From Rhodospirillales bacterium (GTDB taxonomy: Bacteria; Pseudomonadota; Alphaproteobacteria; Rhodospirillales; Casp-alpha2): a DNA stretch of 14,533 nt. The translations under genes and the position numbers were made by a program. Below the pieces are notes generated by a model, which saw only the letters and a program-made list of their open reading frames with translations, had not been told where the DNA came from and did not search any database. Positions 1-6,845 of the stretch are shown here, in pieces. Location of the stretch: NCBI GenBank assembly GCA_028282185.1, contig JANQIJ010000050.1, positions 1 through 14,533 of the forward strand. Direction: 5' to 3'. The first letter of the stretch is position 1. Every line of letters begins with the position of its first letter.

Positions 1-44
1 GTATCGCCACACGGTTCGACCGACGCGCAATACACTTCCTAAGC

Positions 45-84
45 TTCATCCATCTCGCAGCAGCCATCTTATGGATGCGATGAA
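45..84. repeat. Imperfect inverted repeat downstream of the PAP2 gene
   Basis: Arms at 45-54 and 74-84 pair over 10 bp with one bulged C (position 78) around a 19-base loop. It lies 13 bases beyond the PAP2 stop codon. No T-run follows on the minus strand, so it could be an mRNA 3'-end stabilising hairpin or a factor-dependent end rather than a classic terminator. The rest of 1-96 shows no gene. Confidence 0.3.
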
Positions 85-96
85 TGTCGATTCAGC

Positions 97-987
97 CTAA
101 TGCTTGCGGGCGTCTTCCGGCAGGTCGAGGGGGGCGGGGTCTGGCGGCGGCGCGTCCAGGCGGCGGCCGCCAATGGTGTCAGGTTCCGCCTCGGGCGCCG
201 GCCGGTTCGGTTGCGGCAGGGCCTTGTCGCGGTCGAAATAGACCCGGATGTTGATGCCCCGGGGGTCGTAGAAATACTGCTTCAGCAGTAGCGGCACGGC
301 GATGCCGATGTAGGCTCCCATGACGGTGTCCGATAGGAAATGCACCGTGCCGAAGACGCGGGACGCGCCGATGGCGACGGCGAAGGCGAGATAGATCACG
401 TCATATCGCGGATAGATCAGGCAGAGGGCCACGGCCAAGGAAAAGGCCATCTGCGTATGGCCCGACGGGAACGAGTTCATGCCCCAATTGGCGGAAAACA
501 TATCGAAGCCGTAAAAGCCGTCCTGGAACAGGGCGCGCGGCCGCACCCGTCCGATGATCGGTTTCAGAACGTTGACGACGACGCCGGCCAGCAGGATCGA
601 GGCGATGAAGAAGATCGCCGCGTCGCGGAACCGCTTGAGGCGCTCGCGCAGCACTGCGGTGGTGTCGAAATAGCCGCGCACGATGGTAAAGATGATGACC
701 AGGGCGGCGATCGCCAAATAGGCTTCCGGCTTGCCCAGTGCGCCGATGTCATTGGAGAAGAATCGGGTGGTTTCCGGCGACAGGTGAATTTTCAGGTTCT
801 GGGCAAGCGGCGCGTCGACGAAGGCCATCAGCGGAATGCAGACCGCCGTGGTCAGGCCGAGGGTCACCAGATAGGGGTGATCGCGGGTGATCCGGGCCGC
901 GCCCCGGGCGCCCACGGTAAGGCCGCGCCGGGTGGCGGCGATCCCGTCTTTCAGACTGCTCAGGTCCCAGGCCGGTCGTTCGCTCAT
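97..987 (-). CDS. PAP2-superfamily membrane phosphatase
   Basis: A 296-residue integral membrane phosphatase that probably removes phosphate from a lipid phosphate or pyrophosphate (undecaprenyl pyrophosphate, phosphatidylglycerol phosphate or a lipid A-type substrate; the sequence does not say which). All three PAP2 signature motifs are intact: K142-x6-R149-P150, P174-S-G-H177 and S209-R210-x5-H216-x3-D220. H177 and H216 are the expected catalytic histidines. About six hydrophobic segments are visible, near residues 40-57, 88-104, 123-141, 177-192, 196-213 and 221-236. The C-terminal tail after residue 256 is proline-rich and hydrophilic and lies outside the catalytic fold. It follows the ArnT-like gene on the same strand, but an 89-base gap with a terminator-like hairpin separates them. 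The ATG at 987 has no well-spaced Shine-Dalgarno sequence; a TATAAC hexamer at 993-998 lies just upstream, so the message may be leaderless. Family assignment is secure, substrate is not. Confidence 0.93.
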   Translation of the reverse strand: MSERPAWDLSSLKDGIAATRRGLTVGARGAARITRDHPYLVTLGLTTAVCIPLMAFVDAPLAQNLKIHLSPETTRFFSNDIGALGKPEAYLAIAALVIIFTIVRGYFDTTAVLRERLKRFRDAAIFFIASILLAGVVVNVLKPIIGRVRPRALFQDGFYGFDMFSANWGMNSFPSGHTQMAFSLAVALCLIYPRYDVIYLAFAVAIGASRVFGTVHFLSDTVMGAYIGIAVPLLLKQYFYDPRGINIRVYFDRDKALPQPNRPAPEAEPDTIGGRRLDAPPPDPAPLDLPEDARKH

Positions 988-1021
988 GCCCCGTTATATC
1001 CCGGATGGGCCTTAAAAATTG

Positions 1022-1058
1022 ATAAAATTCCCGCCCTCTGGCCCGCGCCTCGGGCGGG
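1022..1058 (-). terminator. Intrinsic-terminator-like hairpin between the ArnT-like and PAP2 genes
   Basis: Arms 1030-1036 and 1052-1058 form a perfect 7-bp G/C stem around a 15-base loop. On the minus strand it is followed, two bases later, by TTTT (1024-1027) and then another T-run (1014-1018). This should stop or attenuate transcription from the rlmN operon before the PAP2 gene. The imperfect U-tract leaves room for read-through. Confidence 0.5.
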
Positions 1059-1076
1059 CGCCGCCAGGCCGGCCGG

Positions 1077-2795
1077 TCACGGCCCGTCGCGGCGGACGAA
1101 GACATGCAGGACGATGTCATCGCCCTTGGAATAATTGACCCCGGCGGCCCGTGCGATTTCCCGTACCTGACCGGCGCGGTCGCCGAGTGCTTTCTTGAAG
1201 GCCGACAGTTGCCGGCTTTCGACGATGGCGGCGGCATTGGCCTGCGACAGCACATGTCCGGCGGCGCCCGGCCCGGCCGTCAACTTGGTCCGCGTGCCCA
1301 AAAGAAACACCAGCGACGGTTCCGAATAACCGGCGGAGGCCGTGATCCCCGGCGGGCCGTCGGGAAAGGCGGCGTGCACCGCCCGGGCCGCGTCCCGCCC
1401 CGCCCACATAGGCTGAAATCCGGTAATCATCACCCCGATCACCAGAATGACCAGGGCGCCGCCGCCGATGACCGAGCGGGCGACGAGGTTCACCCCGGCG
1501 CGCCGCCGCATGGCCTGGATCACGGCGGCGGTGGTGGCGATCGGCAGCAAGACGAACAGGGCCGTCGGCCAATCGACCTCGGCGCCGAAATGGATCGGCA
1601 GATAGGCCGCCGCGCCGCCCAGGGTCAGGGCGATGAAGGTCCAGAGCCCGATGGCGGCGACCAATGTCTTGCGGCCGAACCAGGGGCGTTCATGTTTCAA
1701 GATCGTCACCAGTGCCGCCGCGGTCATCAGGGCCAGGGCCGGATAGAGCGGCAAGACGTAGTGCGGCAGTTTGGTCGGGATCAATTCGAACATCAGCCAG
1801 GCCGGCAGCATCCAGGCCAGGCAGAAACGGATTGCGGTTTCTTGCCGCGCCCGCCAGGCGCGAACCAGGGCCGGCCAGGCGAACAAGGACCCGGGCCAGA
1901 AAAAGAAGATCATCAACAAGGCGTAATAGCCTGGCGGCGCGCCGTGGCTTTCCTGCCCGCCCAGAAGCTTCGGGATCAGATCCGTGGTCAGGGCGGTCAT
2001 GACAAACCCGTCGCCGTCGCCGCCCGTCCTGTCGCCGATGGCGATGTACCAGGGGAGCGCCAGGGCGCAGGCGAGCGGCAAGCCCCAAAGCCATCCCAGG
2101 CGGCGGAGCCAGCGGGCATCCCGGTCGGCGATGACCAAAGCTGCGATGGTCATGAGTGTGATCAGTGGTGCGATCGGACCCTTGATCATGACCCCGGTTC
2201 CCATCGCCAGCCAGAATACCACGGCCAGGCCCAGGCCCGGCGGTTGGCCGCCGCTCCGCGCCGCGAGGTAATGGCGGGCCAAGACGAATTGCTGGGCCAT
2301 CACCGCGGCCAACAGAACCGCGTCGGTTTTGGCCTGATGGGCCTCCAGGATCAGCATCACCGAGGCTGCCATCATGCCGCCGGCAAGCAACCCCGCCGGT
2401 TGGCCGAACAAGGCGGCACCGGCGGCGAAGGTGAACAGCACGGCGGCCCAGGCGCCGATCACGGAAGGCAGGCGATAGGCCCAGATTTCCCGCGCGCCGG
2501 GGTCGGAAAACAAGCTGACGCTGGCCGCCTGCAGCCAATGGATGCCGGCCGGTTTCTTATGGCGCGGTTGGTCCTGGAACCGAATATCGATGAAATCACC
2601 GGTTTCCAGCATCTGCGCCGTCGCCTGGGCGAAGCGGGATTCGTCCCGGTCCAAAGGCGGCAGGCTGCCAAGCCCCGGCAGGAACATGAGGGCGCAGAAC
2701 AGCGTCAGAAGTAAGTAGGGCCGATAGCCCTGGGCCACTTGCTCAAGCAACCGGATGTTGGTGGCCGGCCGGCCGGCGGCTTCCGCGTCGGTCAT
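1077..2795 (-). CDS. ArnT-like integral membrane glycosyltransferase (GT39/GT83 type)
   Basis: A 572-residue polytopic glycosyltransferase of the PMT/ArnT superfamily. Such enzymes move a sugar from a polyprenyl-phosphate carrier to a lipid (lipid A in ArnT) or protein on the periplasmic side. Evidence is the DRDE acidic motif in the first periplasmic loop (residues 49-52), the following F-Q-D-Q-P-R-H-K-K-P segment (73-82) typical of ArnT relatives, GVMIKGP (201-207), the TKLPHYVLPLYPAL motif (341-354), and about a dozen hydrophobic helices. The reading frame stays open to 2954, but the added residues are hydrophilic and lie over the DUF427 gene; the ATG at 2795 overlaps the DUF427 stop as ATGA, the usual arrangement for translational coupling. 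It is the last gene of the rlmN-DUF427 operon. The nearby PAP2 phosphatase would fit a shared envelope-lipid role. The exact donor sugar and acceptor cannot be read from sequence. Confidence 0.9.
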   Translation of the reverse strand: MTDAEAAGRPATNIRLLEQVAQGYRPYLLLTLFCALMFLPGLGSLPPLDRDESRFAQATAQMLETGDFIDIRFQDQPRHKKPAGIHWLQAASVSLFSDPGAREIWAYRLPSVIGAWAAVLFTFAAGAALFGQPAGLLAGGMMAASVMLILEAHQAKTDAVLLAAVMAQQFVLARHYLAARSGGQPPGLGLAVVFWLAMGTGVMIKGPIAPLITLMTIAALVIADRDARWLRRLGWLWGLPLACALALPWYIAIGDRTGGDGDGFVMTALTTDLIPKLLGGQESHGAPPGYYALLMIFFFWPGSLFAWPALVRAWRARQETAIRFCLAWMLPAWLMFELIPTKLPHYVLPLYPALALMTAAALVTILKHERPWFGRKTLVAAIGLWTFIALTLGGAAAYLPIHFGAEVDWPTALFVLLPIATTAAVIQAMRRRAGVNLVARSVIGGGALVILVIGVMITGFQPMWAGRDAARAVHAAFPDGPPGITASAGYSEPSLVFLLGTRTKLTAGPGAAGHVLSQANAAAIVESRQLSAFKKALGDRAGQVREIARAAGVNYSKGDDIVLHVFVRRDGP

Positions 2796-3202
2796 GCGGG
2801 CGGGCGGGTGATCTGTTTGTCGTCCAGGAACCAGCAATCCATGCGGTCCCAATAGAACGACAGATGGCCGGCGATCGTGGCGGTCTCCCGATAGGGATCG
2901 CCATATGCCCAGGCGATGTTGTCTTCGACGCGATCGCCCATGGTGAAGGACCAATAGCTGGCCTGACCCTTATAGGGACAGGTCGTCGCATGATCCGTCG
3001 GTTCGAGGAATTCGTCGATCCGCACGTCCGAAGCCGGGAAATAGAACACCGGCGGATAGGGACTTTCGCGCAGCAGTTTGATCCGCCGGCTGTCGGCCAA
3101 GACGATCCCGGCGATGGAGGTGCGGACCCGGCCCTGAAACGTTTCGACCGTCAACGGATAGTCGGGCCGCTTGGCGAAACCGGGGGCGGATGCATCAGGC
3201 AT
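2792..3202 (-). CDS. DUF427 domain protein
   Basis: A 136-residue soluble protein of the DUF427 family (PF04248), whose biochemical role is not firmly established. Family hallmarks are visible: the E-S-P-Y-P-P-V-F-Y-F-P stretch (46-56) leading into D59-V-R, the T74-C-P-Y-K-G79 motif, and a second-half repeat-like segment with A-W-A-Y-G-D-P-Y (97-104) before a conserved final strand (H113 to W124). There is no signal peptide or membrane helix. The chosen ATG at 3202 overlaps the rlmN stop codon by 8 bases; a longer frame to 3250 would lie deep inside rlmN and adds low-complexity residues. Its own stop overlaps the next gene's start as ATGA. It is therefore co-translated between an RNA methyltransferase and a membrane glycosyltransferase, which does not clearly explain its function. 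Confidence 0.88.
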   Translation of the reverse strand: MPDASAPGFAKRPDYPLTVETFQGRVRTSIAGIVLADSRRIKLLRESPYPPVFYFPASDVRIDEFLEPTDHATTCPYKGQASYWSFTMGDRVEDNIAWAYGDPYRETATIAGHLSFYWDRMDCWFLDDKQITRPPA

Positions 3203-4355
3203 GGGGCAGTGCCTCGTCCAGCCGGGCGGCCATGCGGCGGATCCGGGCATCGGCCTTGGCTTTCGCCAAATCCCGCTCGCTGGCCGATTTCAACTGGCCG
3301 CAGGCAGCCATGATGTCACGCCCGCGGGGGGTGCGGATCGGCGCCGAATAACCGCCGTCGTTCAATATCCGGGTGAATTTGTCCATTGCGGCGCGGGTCG
3401 AGCATTCGTAGGGCGCGCCGGGCCAGGGGTTGAACGGGATCAGGTTGAACTTGGCGGGAATGCCCTTGACCAGGCGCAACAACTGCCGGGCGTCGGCCTC
3501 CGAATCGTTGACGTCTTTCAGCATGACGTATTCGAAGGTGATGCGCCGGGCGTTGTTGGCGCCGGGATAATCGCGGCAGGCGCGGATCAAATCGGCCAAC
3601 GGGTACTTCTTATTGATCGGTACGATGACGTCGCGCAGTTCGTCCGTCACCGCATGCAGCGAGACGGCCAGGTTGACGCCCAACTCGTCGCCGCATTTGG
3701 CCATCATCGGCACGACGCCCGAGGTCGACAGCGTGATTCGCCGTTTCGACAGTGCGATGCCTTCGCCGTCCATGATGATCTTCAGGGCCTTCGCCACTTC
3801 ATCGTAGTTGAACAACGGTTCGCCCATGCCCATCATCACGATGTTGGAGATCAATCGCCCGCCGTCCTTGGGCGTCGGCCATTCGCCGTAGCTGTCGCGG
3901 GCGACCATGAACTGACCGACGATTTCTTGTGACGTCAGGTTGCGCACCAACTTCTGCGTGCCCGTATGGCAGAAGGTGCAGGTCAGAGTACAGCCAACCT
4001 GTGAGGACATGCAGACCGCGCCCCGATCGTCCTCTGGGATGTAGACGGTTTCCGCTTCGTTGCCGTCATTGAATTTCAAAAGCCATTTCCGGGTCCGGTC
4101 GTCCGACGTTTGTTCGCGGCTGAGGGCCGGGCGGGACACCTCGAAGATCTCGGCCAAGCGGTCGCGCAACGACTTGGCCAGGGTCGTCATCTTGGCGAAA
4201 TCGGTTTCGCCCTGATGATAGATCCAGTGCCACAACTGTTTCGCGCGGAACGGCTTTTCGCCGATGTCGGCGACTTCCGCGGCCAATTCGGCGCGCGACA
4301 AGCCGACCAGATTCTTCCGGTCGGTTGCGGACTCCCTGGTCGGATTGGTTTCCAT
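3195..4355 (-). CDS. rlmN: Dual-specificity 23S rRNA/tRNA adenine-C2 methyltransferase RlmN
   Basis: A 386-residue radical-SAM enzyme that makes 2-methyladenosine at 23S rRNA A2503 and, in E. coli, at A37 of some tRNAs. The radical-SAM iron-sulfur motif C122-x3-C126-x2-C129 is present. So are the two cysteines of the ping-pong methyl transfer, C115 in V-C-M-S-S-Q-V and C352 in A-A-C-G-Q-L; their spacing of 237 residues equals that between C118 and C355 of E. coli RlmN. The glycine-rich G-M-G-E-P segment (176-180) and S-L-H-A-V (232-236) are also typical. The frame extends upstream to a TTG at 4391, but that falls on the likely -35 element, so the ATG at 4355 is preferred; it gives the usual family length. 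The start has only a weak AGG nearby and sits about 8 bases past a CTATAT -10 element. It leads the operon with the DUF427 and ArnT-like genes. Confidence 0.96.
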   Translation of the reverse strand: METNPTRESATDRKNLVGLSRAELAAEVADIGEKPFRAKQLWHWIYHQGETDFAKMTTLAKSLRDRLAEIFEVSRPALSREQTSDDRTRKWLLKFNDGNEAETVYIPEDDRGAVCMSSQVGCTLTCTFCHTGTQKLVRNLTSQEIVGQFMVARDSYGEWPTPKDGGRLISNIVMMGMGEPLFNYDEVAKALKIIMDGEGIALSKRRITLSTSGVVPMMAKCGDELGVNLAVSLHAVTDELRDVIVPINKKYPLADLIRACRDYPGANNARRITFEYVMLKDVNDSEADARQLLRLVKGIPAKFNLIPFNPWPGAPYECSTRAAMDKFTRILNDGGYSAPIRTPRGRDIMAACGQLKSASERDLAKAKADARIRRMAARLDEALPHA

Positions 4356-4363
4356 GGGGCCTG

Positions 4364-4392
4364 ATATAGCGCGTCCCGACGCGCATCCCAAC
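4364..4392 (-). promoter_or_regulatory. Probable sigma-70 promoter of rlmN operon
   Basis: On the minus strand GTTGGG (4392-4387) and CTATAT (4369-4364) are separated by exactly 17 bases, close to the CTTGAC-N17-CTATAT consensus described for Sinorhizobium sigma-70 promoters (3-4 and 6 matches). Transcription would start about 7-8 bases beyond, at or next to the rlmN ATG. Confidence 0.5.
4369..4384. repeat. Perfect 7-bp inverted repeat in the rlmN promoter spacer
   Basis: GCGCGTC (4369-4375) and GACGCGC (4378-4384) are perfect inverted arms around CC. They fill nearly the whole space between the proposed -35 and -10 elements, an ideal place for a repressor or a MerR-type activator. In GC-rich DNA a chance palindrome cannot be excluded. 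Confidence 0.5.
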
Positions 4393-4430
4393 GTGAAATG
4401 ACGGGATACCCCGGGTGCGCTCCGCCGCCG

Positions 4431-4934
4431 TCAGGGCTTGCAGGCCTGGTTGATGGCTTTCCAGGCCGCCGTGACGCCCTTCAATGAATAGGTGTCCGTG
4501 GTCAGGGTGCCGCGGGACGAGGTGCCGGTCACCACCATTTCGGCGCCGCGGATCATTGCCTGGACCATGGCCGGGTCCTTGCCTTCGTCAAGGAAGGCAT
4601 GGCCGCCCGCGGTGAACAGTTCGAAGCTGTTGCTGCCGATCTGGGCCTTGGCGGTGGAGTCTTTCTTATAGGTGTAGCCCGTGGTGATCGAGACGACACC
4701 GCGTTCCTTGTCCTGAGGCCGATGGGTGACCAACAGGACGACCCGCCCCCGCTTGGTGTACTTGCCTTCCTGCTTCAACGGCTCTGCGCCCATGTAGCAA
4801 ATCTTGGCGCCGTCCTCGATCGCTGTGTAGGCCTCCCAATCGTCGAACTGACCGATCAATTCCGGCGCCCCCTGGGCCCGGGCCGGTGCGGTTGCATGGG
4901 CAAGCATCAGTATCAAAAGCGTGTATCTGATCAT
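4431..4934 (-). CDS. IalB-family (invasion-associated locus B) exported protein
   Basis: A 167-residue exported protein of the IalB family (PF06776). Residues 1-20 form a signal peptide with a short basic start, a hydrophobic core and an A-R-A cleavage site before Q21. The mature part shows the family pattern: F30-D-D-W33 near the start, K45-I-C46-Y, a basic central strand, then I128-R-G-A-E-M-V-V-T-G-T-S-S-R-G-T and a C-terminal cysteine C165. C46 and C165 could form a disulfide in the periplasm. The family is widespread in alphaproteobacteria, and the name comes from Bartonella; here it says nothing about pathogenicity. The role is probably envelope-associated but unknown. It is a single gene with its own promoter. 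The ATG at 4934 has at best a GGA three bases upstream and lies 7 bases beyond a -10 element. Confidence 0.88.
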   Translation of the reverse strand: MIRYTLLILMLAHATAPARAQGAPELIGQFDDWEAYTAIEDGAKICYMGAEPLKQEGKYTKRGRVVLLVTHRPQDKERGVVSITTGYTYKKDSTAKAQIGSNSFELFTAGGHAFLDEGKDPAMVQAMIRGAEMVVTGTSSRGTLTTDTYSLKGVTAAWKAINQACKP

Positions 4935-4941
4935 GATCCAT

Positions 4942-4970
4942 AGATAGCCCCGACCCGTCCCCGTCTCAAG
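4942..4970 (-). promoter_or_regulatory. Probable sigma-70 promoter of the IalB-family gene
   Basis: On the minus strand CTTGAG (4970-4965) and CTATCT (4947-4942) are 17 bases apart, each matching 5 of 6 positions of the CTTGAC-N17-CTATAT alphaproteobacterial pattern. The start codon begins 7 bases after the -10, so the transcript may carry almost no leader. The 123-base gap to the divergent asparaginase holds no gene. Confidence 0.55.
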
Positions 4971-5057
4971 CGGTCAGGCTTCGTCTTCTTGCCAGGCGCG
5001 CGCGGGATTTCGGATTCCGGCCGTTTGCTTCCCGCCTATTGAGTCCCCGGGTCGATA

Positions 5058-6155
5058 ATGGCATGGAAAGCGATGGCTGATCAGATCATCAAACCCGCCC
5101 CCGTCATCGTCGAGGTCCGGCGTGGCAATCTGGTGGAAAGCCGGCACCGTTGCCATCTGGCGGTCATGGATGCCGGTGGAACCTTGCGCCACGCCTGGGG
5201 CAATCCGGACTTGGAAATCTACCCCCGTTCGGCGATCAAACCGATCCAGACCCTTGCGCTGATCGAAACGGGAACGGCGGGTGCGCTCGGCTTGACCGAC
5301 GAGCGCATCGCCCTGGCCGCCGCCTCACACGGCGCTGCGCCGGCGCATCTCATGGCGCTTGAGGCTTGGCTCGGCGACCTGGACCTGGGTGTGGACGCGC
5401 TCGAATGCGGCGCCCAGGCGCCGATGGACGGCCCCGCCCGTGAGGCGATGATCAAGCGCGGCGTGGCGGCGACCCGCCTGCACCACAACTGCTCGGGCAA
5501 GCATCTGGGATTCCTGGCCACGGCCGGGCATTTGGGCGAAGCGCAGGATGGCTACCTTGCTTCGGATCACCCGGTTCAGCGCCGGTTGTATCGCATCCTG
5601 GAAGAGATGGGCGATTGCGCCCTGGCGGAAACCGCGCGGGGTGTCGACGGCTGCGGCATTCCGGTCTACGGCATGCCGCTTGCCGCCGTCGCGCGGGCCG
5701 CCGCCCGCATGGCCGATCCGGACAATCCGGCCGCCGGTCTGGCGCCTGGCCGCGCCGCCGCCTGTCGCCGGGTGGTCGGCGCCATGGTCAAGCACGCTTT
5801 CATGGTCGCGGGCAAGGGGTTCCTCGATACTGTCGCCATGACCGCCGGGGCCGGCGTGGCGAAACGCAGTGGACGGCCCGTGTTCGCGACCAAGACGGGG
5901 GCCGAGGCCGCGCACCTGGCGATCCTCCCGGGCGCGGGCGCGGACGGCGCGGGATTGGGCGTCGCGCTTAAGGTTGAGGATGGGTCGAAGCGGGCGTCCG
6001 ACGCGATGATCGCCCATGTCCTGGATTGGCTCGGCTCGTTGGACGATCCGGCACGGGATGAGATGGCGGCGTTTCTCGACATGCCGGTGACGAACGCCGC
6101 CGGCGACCGGGTCGGCTGCATCGCGCCGGAAGAGGGCTGGCACAAACCGGCCTGA
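5058..6155 (+). CDS. L-asparaginase II (Rhizobium etli-type, PF06089)
   Basis: A 365-residue cytoplasmic amidase predicted to hydrolyse L-asparagine to aspartate and ammonia. It belongs to the asparaginase II class typified by Rhizobium etli, unrelated to E. coli AnsA/AnsB. Residues that I recall as catalytic or zinc-binding in the R. etli enzyme appear at a constant offset of +10: S58-x-x-K61 (S-A-I-K), S90 in A-S-H-G, C145 and K148 in N-C-S-G-K-H, and C199 in D-G-C-G. A K-T-G-A-E segment follows at 279-283. This makes an active enzyme likely. There is no signal peptide. Two starts are possible: ATG at 5058, and ATG at 5073 with GGAAAG very close upstream; the latter would shorten the protein by five residues. 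It is monocistronic and ends 6 bases from the convergent methyltransferase gene. Confidence 0.93.
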   Translation: MAWKAMADQIIKPAPVIVEVRRGNLVESRHRCHLAVMDAGGTLRHAWGNPDLEIYPRSAIKPIQTLALIETGTAGALGLTDERIALAAASHGAAPAHLMALEAWLGDLDLGVDALECGAQAPMDGPAREAMIKRGVAATRLHHNCSGKHLGFLATAGHLGEAQDGYLASDHPVQRRLYRILEEMGDCALAETARGVDGCGIPVYGMPLAAVARAAARMADPDNPAAGLAPGRAAACRRVVGAMVKHAFMVAGKGFLDTVAMTAGAGVAKRSGRPVFATKTGAEAAHLAILPGAGADGAGLGVALKVEDGSKRASDAMIAHVLDWLGSLDDPARDEMAAFLDMPVTNAAGDRVGCIAPEEGWHKPA

Positions 6156-6161
6156 CGAGGC

Positions 6162-6755
6162 TCAGGCGTCCTCGCCTTCGTTATAGACCTCGGGTGGCGT
6201 GTCCAAGAAAGCGTCCATGCCGCCCGCGTCTTCGCCGCGTTTGAAGCGCCCGCCGAAGTGATGCTCGGGCAGGGCTTCCGTCGGTCCGCCAGGGGTCACC
6301 GGACGGGGCGGAAAGCGGCCCAGGCTGAGCACCCGGTCGTACATCACGATGGCGCCGGCGATGCCGACATTGACGCAGAACGCCATGGGGATCTTGATCG
6401 TGTGGTCGCAGCGGGCCAAAAGCCCGTCGCTCAGGCTGCCCCGTTCCGGCCCCAGCACATAGGCCGCCTGTTGCGGGTGGTGGAAGCTTGGCAGATCGTG
6501 GGCGTCCATGATCAATTCGACGCCGACCAGGGCGCAGCCGTCGGGCAGGACCAGATCGTCAAGGCGGGGGAAGCTGTAGAACGGCAAATGGGCGCCGCCC
6601 TTGGACGTGTCCGATTTCTGGCCCTCTGTGCGGTTGTAGGTGGCGGCGACGGTGAATACGAAGGACGCGCCGAAGGCATGGGCCGTGCGGAACAGGTTGC
6701 CGACGTTCATGGCCTTCGAGATGTTTTCCACACCGATGCCAAAAAACCCGCGCAT
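6162..6755 (-). CDS. TrmH/SpoU-family RNA 2'-O-ribose methyltransferase
   Basis: A 197-residue SPOUT-fold methyltransferase that should methylate a ribose 2'-OH in tRNA or rRNA using S-adenosylmethionine. Motif 1 is N17-V-G-N-L-F-R-T-A-H-A-F-G29, motif 2 is Y99-V-L-G-P-E-R-G106, and motif 3 is I122-P-M-A-F-C-V-N129-V-G-I-A133, the trefoil-knot cofactor site. The serine usually found before the L/V-N of motif 3 is a cysteine here (C127). The last 50 residues are a hydrophilic tail outside the fold. The frame continues to a TTG at 6818, but the ATG at 6755 has a strong AGGGAGAGG ribosome binding site, and M-R-G-F-F-G-I-G is a natural beginning for this group. The target nucleotide cannot be predicted. 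It diverges from the quinone oxidoreductase gene; the 90 bases between hold no gene. Confidence 0.9.
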   Translation of the reverse strand: MRGFFGIGVENISKAMNVGNLFRTAHAFGASFVFTVAATYNRTEGQKSDTSKGGAHLPFYSFPRLDDLVLPDGCALVGVELIMDAHDLPSFHHPQQAAYVLGPERGSLSDGLLARCDHTIKIPMAFCVNVGIAGAIVMYDRVLSLGRFPPRPVTPGGPTEALPEHHFGGRFKRGEDAGGMDAFLDTPPEVYNEGEDA

Positions 6756-6832
6756 GTCCTCTCCCTCGGCCTGCTTGGCCGGTTGCCCTTCGACCCTTGA
6801 TATGGTCAGGTTCGCCAACCTTGGACATTCGC

Positions 6833-6839
6833 GGAAGGA
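6833..6839 (+). promoter_or_regulatory. Ribosome binding site fixing the GTG start of the MDR gene
   Basis: GGAAGGA lies 6 bases before the GTG at 6846 and supports this non-ATG start. Confidence 0.75.
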
Positions 6840-6845
6840 TTACAA

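Noticed and set aside
340..1134. Plus-strand open frame over the PAP2 gene
   Set aside because: Product resembles translated noise (H, D, G, R-rich) and overlaps a gene with all three catalytic motifs.
1104..2714. Long plus-strand open frame (536 codons) opposite the ArnT-like gene
   Set aside because: Its product is rich in G, R, Q, H and D with no domain pattern; the frame is open because the opposite gene is GC-rich at third positions. The minus-strand gene has clear family motifs.
2796..2954. Upstream extension of the ArnT-like frame
   Set aside because: Adds 53 hydrophilic residues overlapping most of DUF427; the ATGA overlap at 2795 gives a better start.
5325..6143. Minus-strand frame opposite the asparaginase gene
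   Set aside because: Arginine/histidine-rich product, no family pattern; the asparaginase has intact catalytic residues.
6756..6818. TTG start extending the TrmH protein by 21 residues
   Set aside because: No ribosome binding site, and the ATG at 6755 has a strong one and the usual family beginning.
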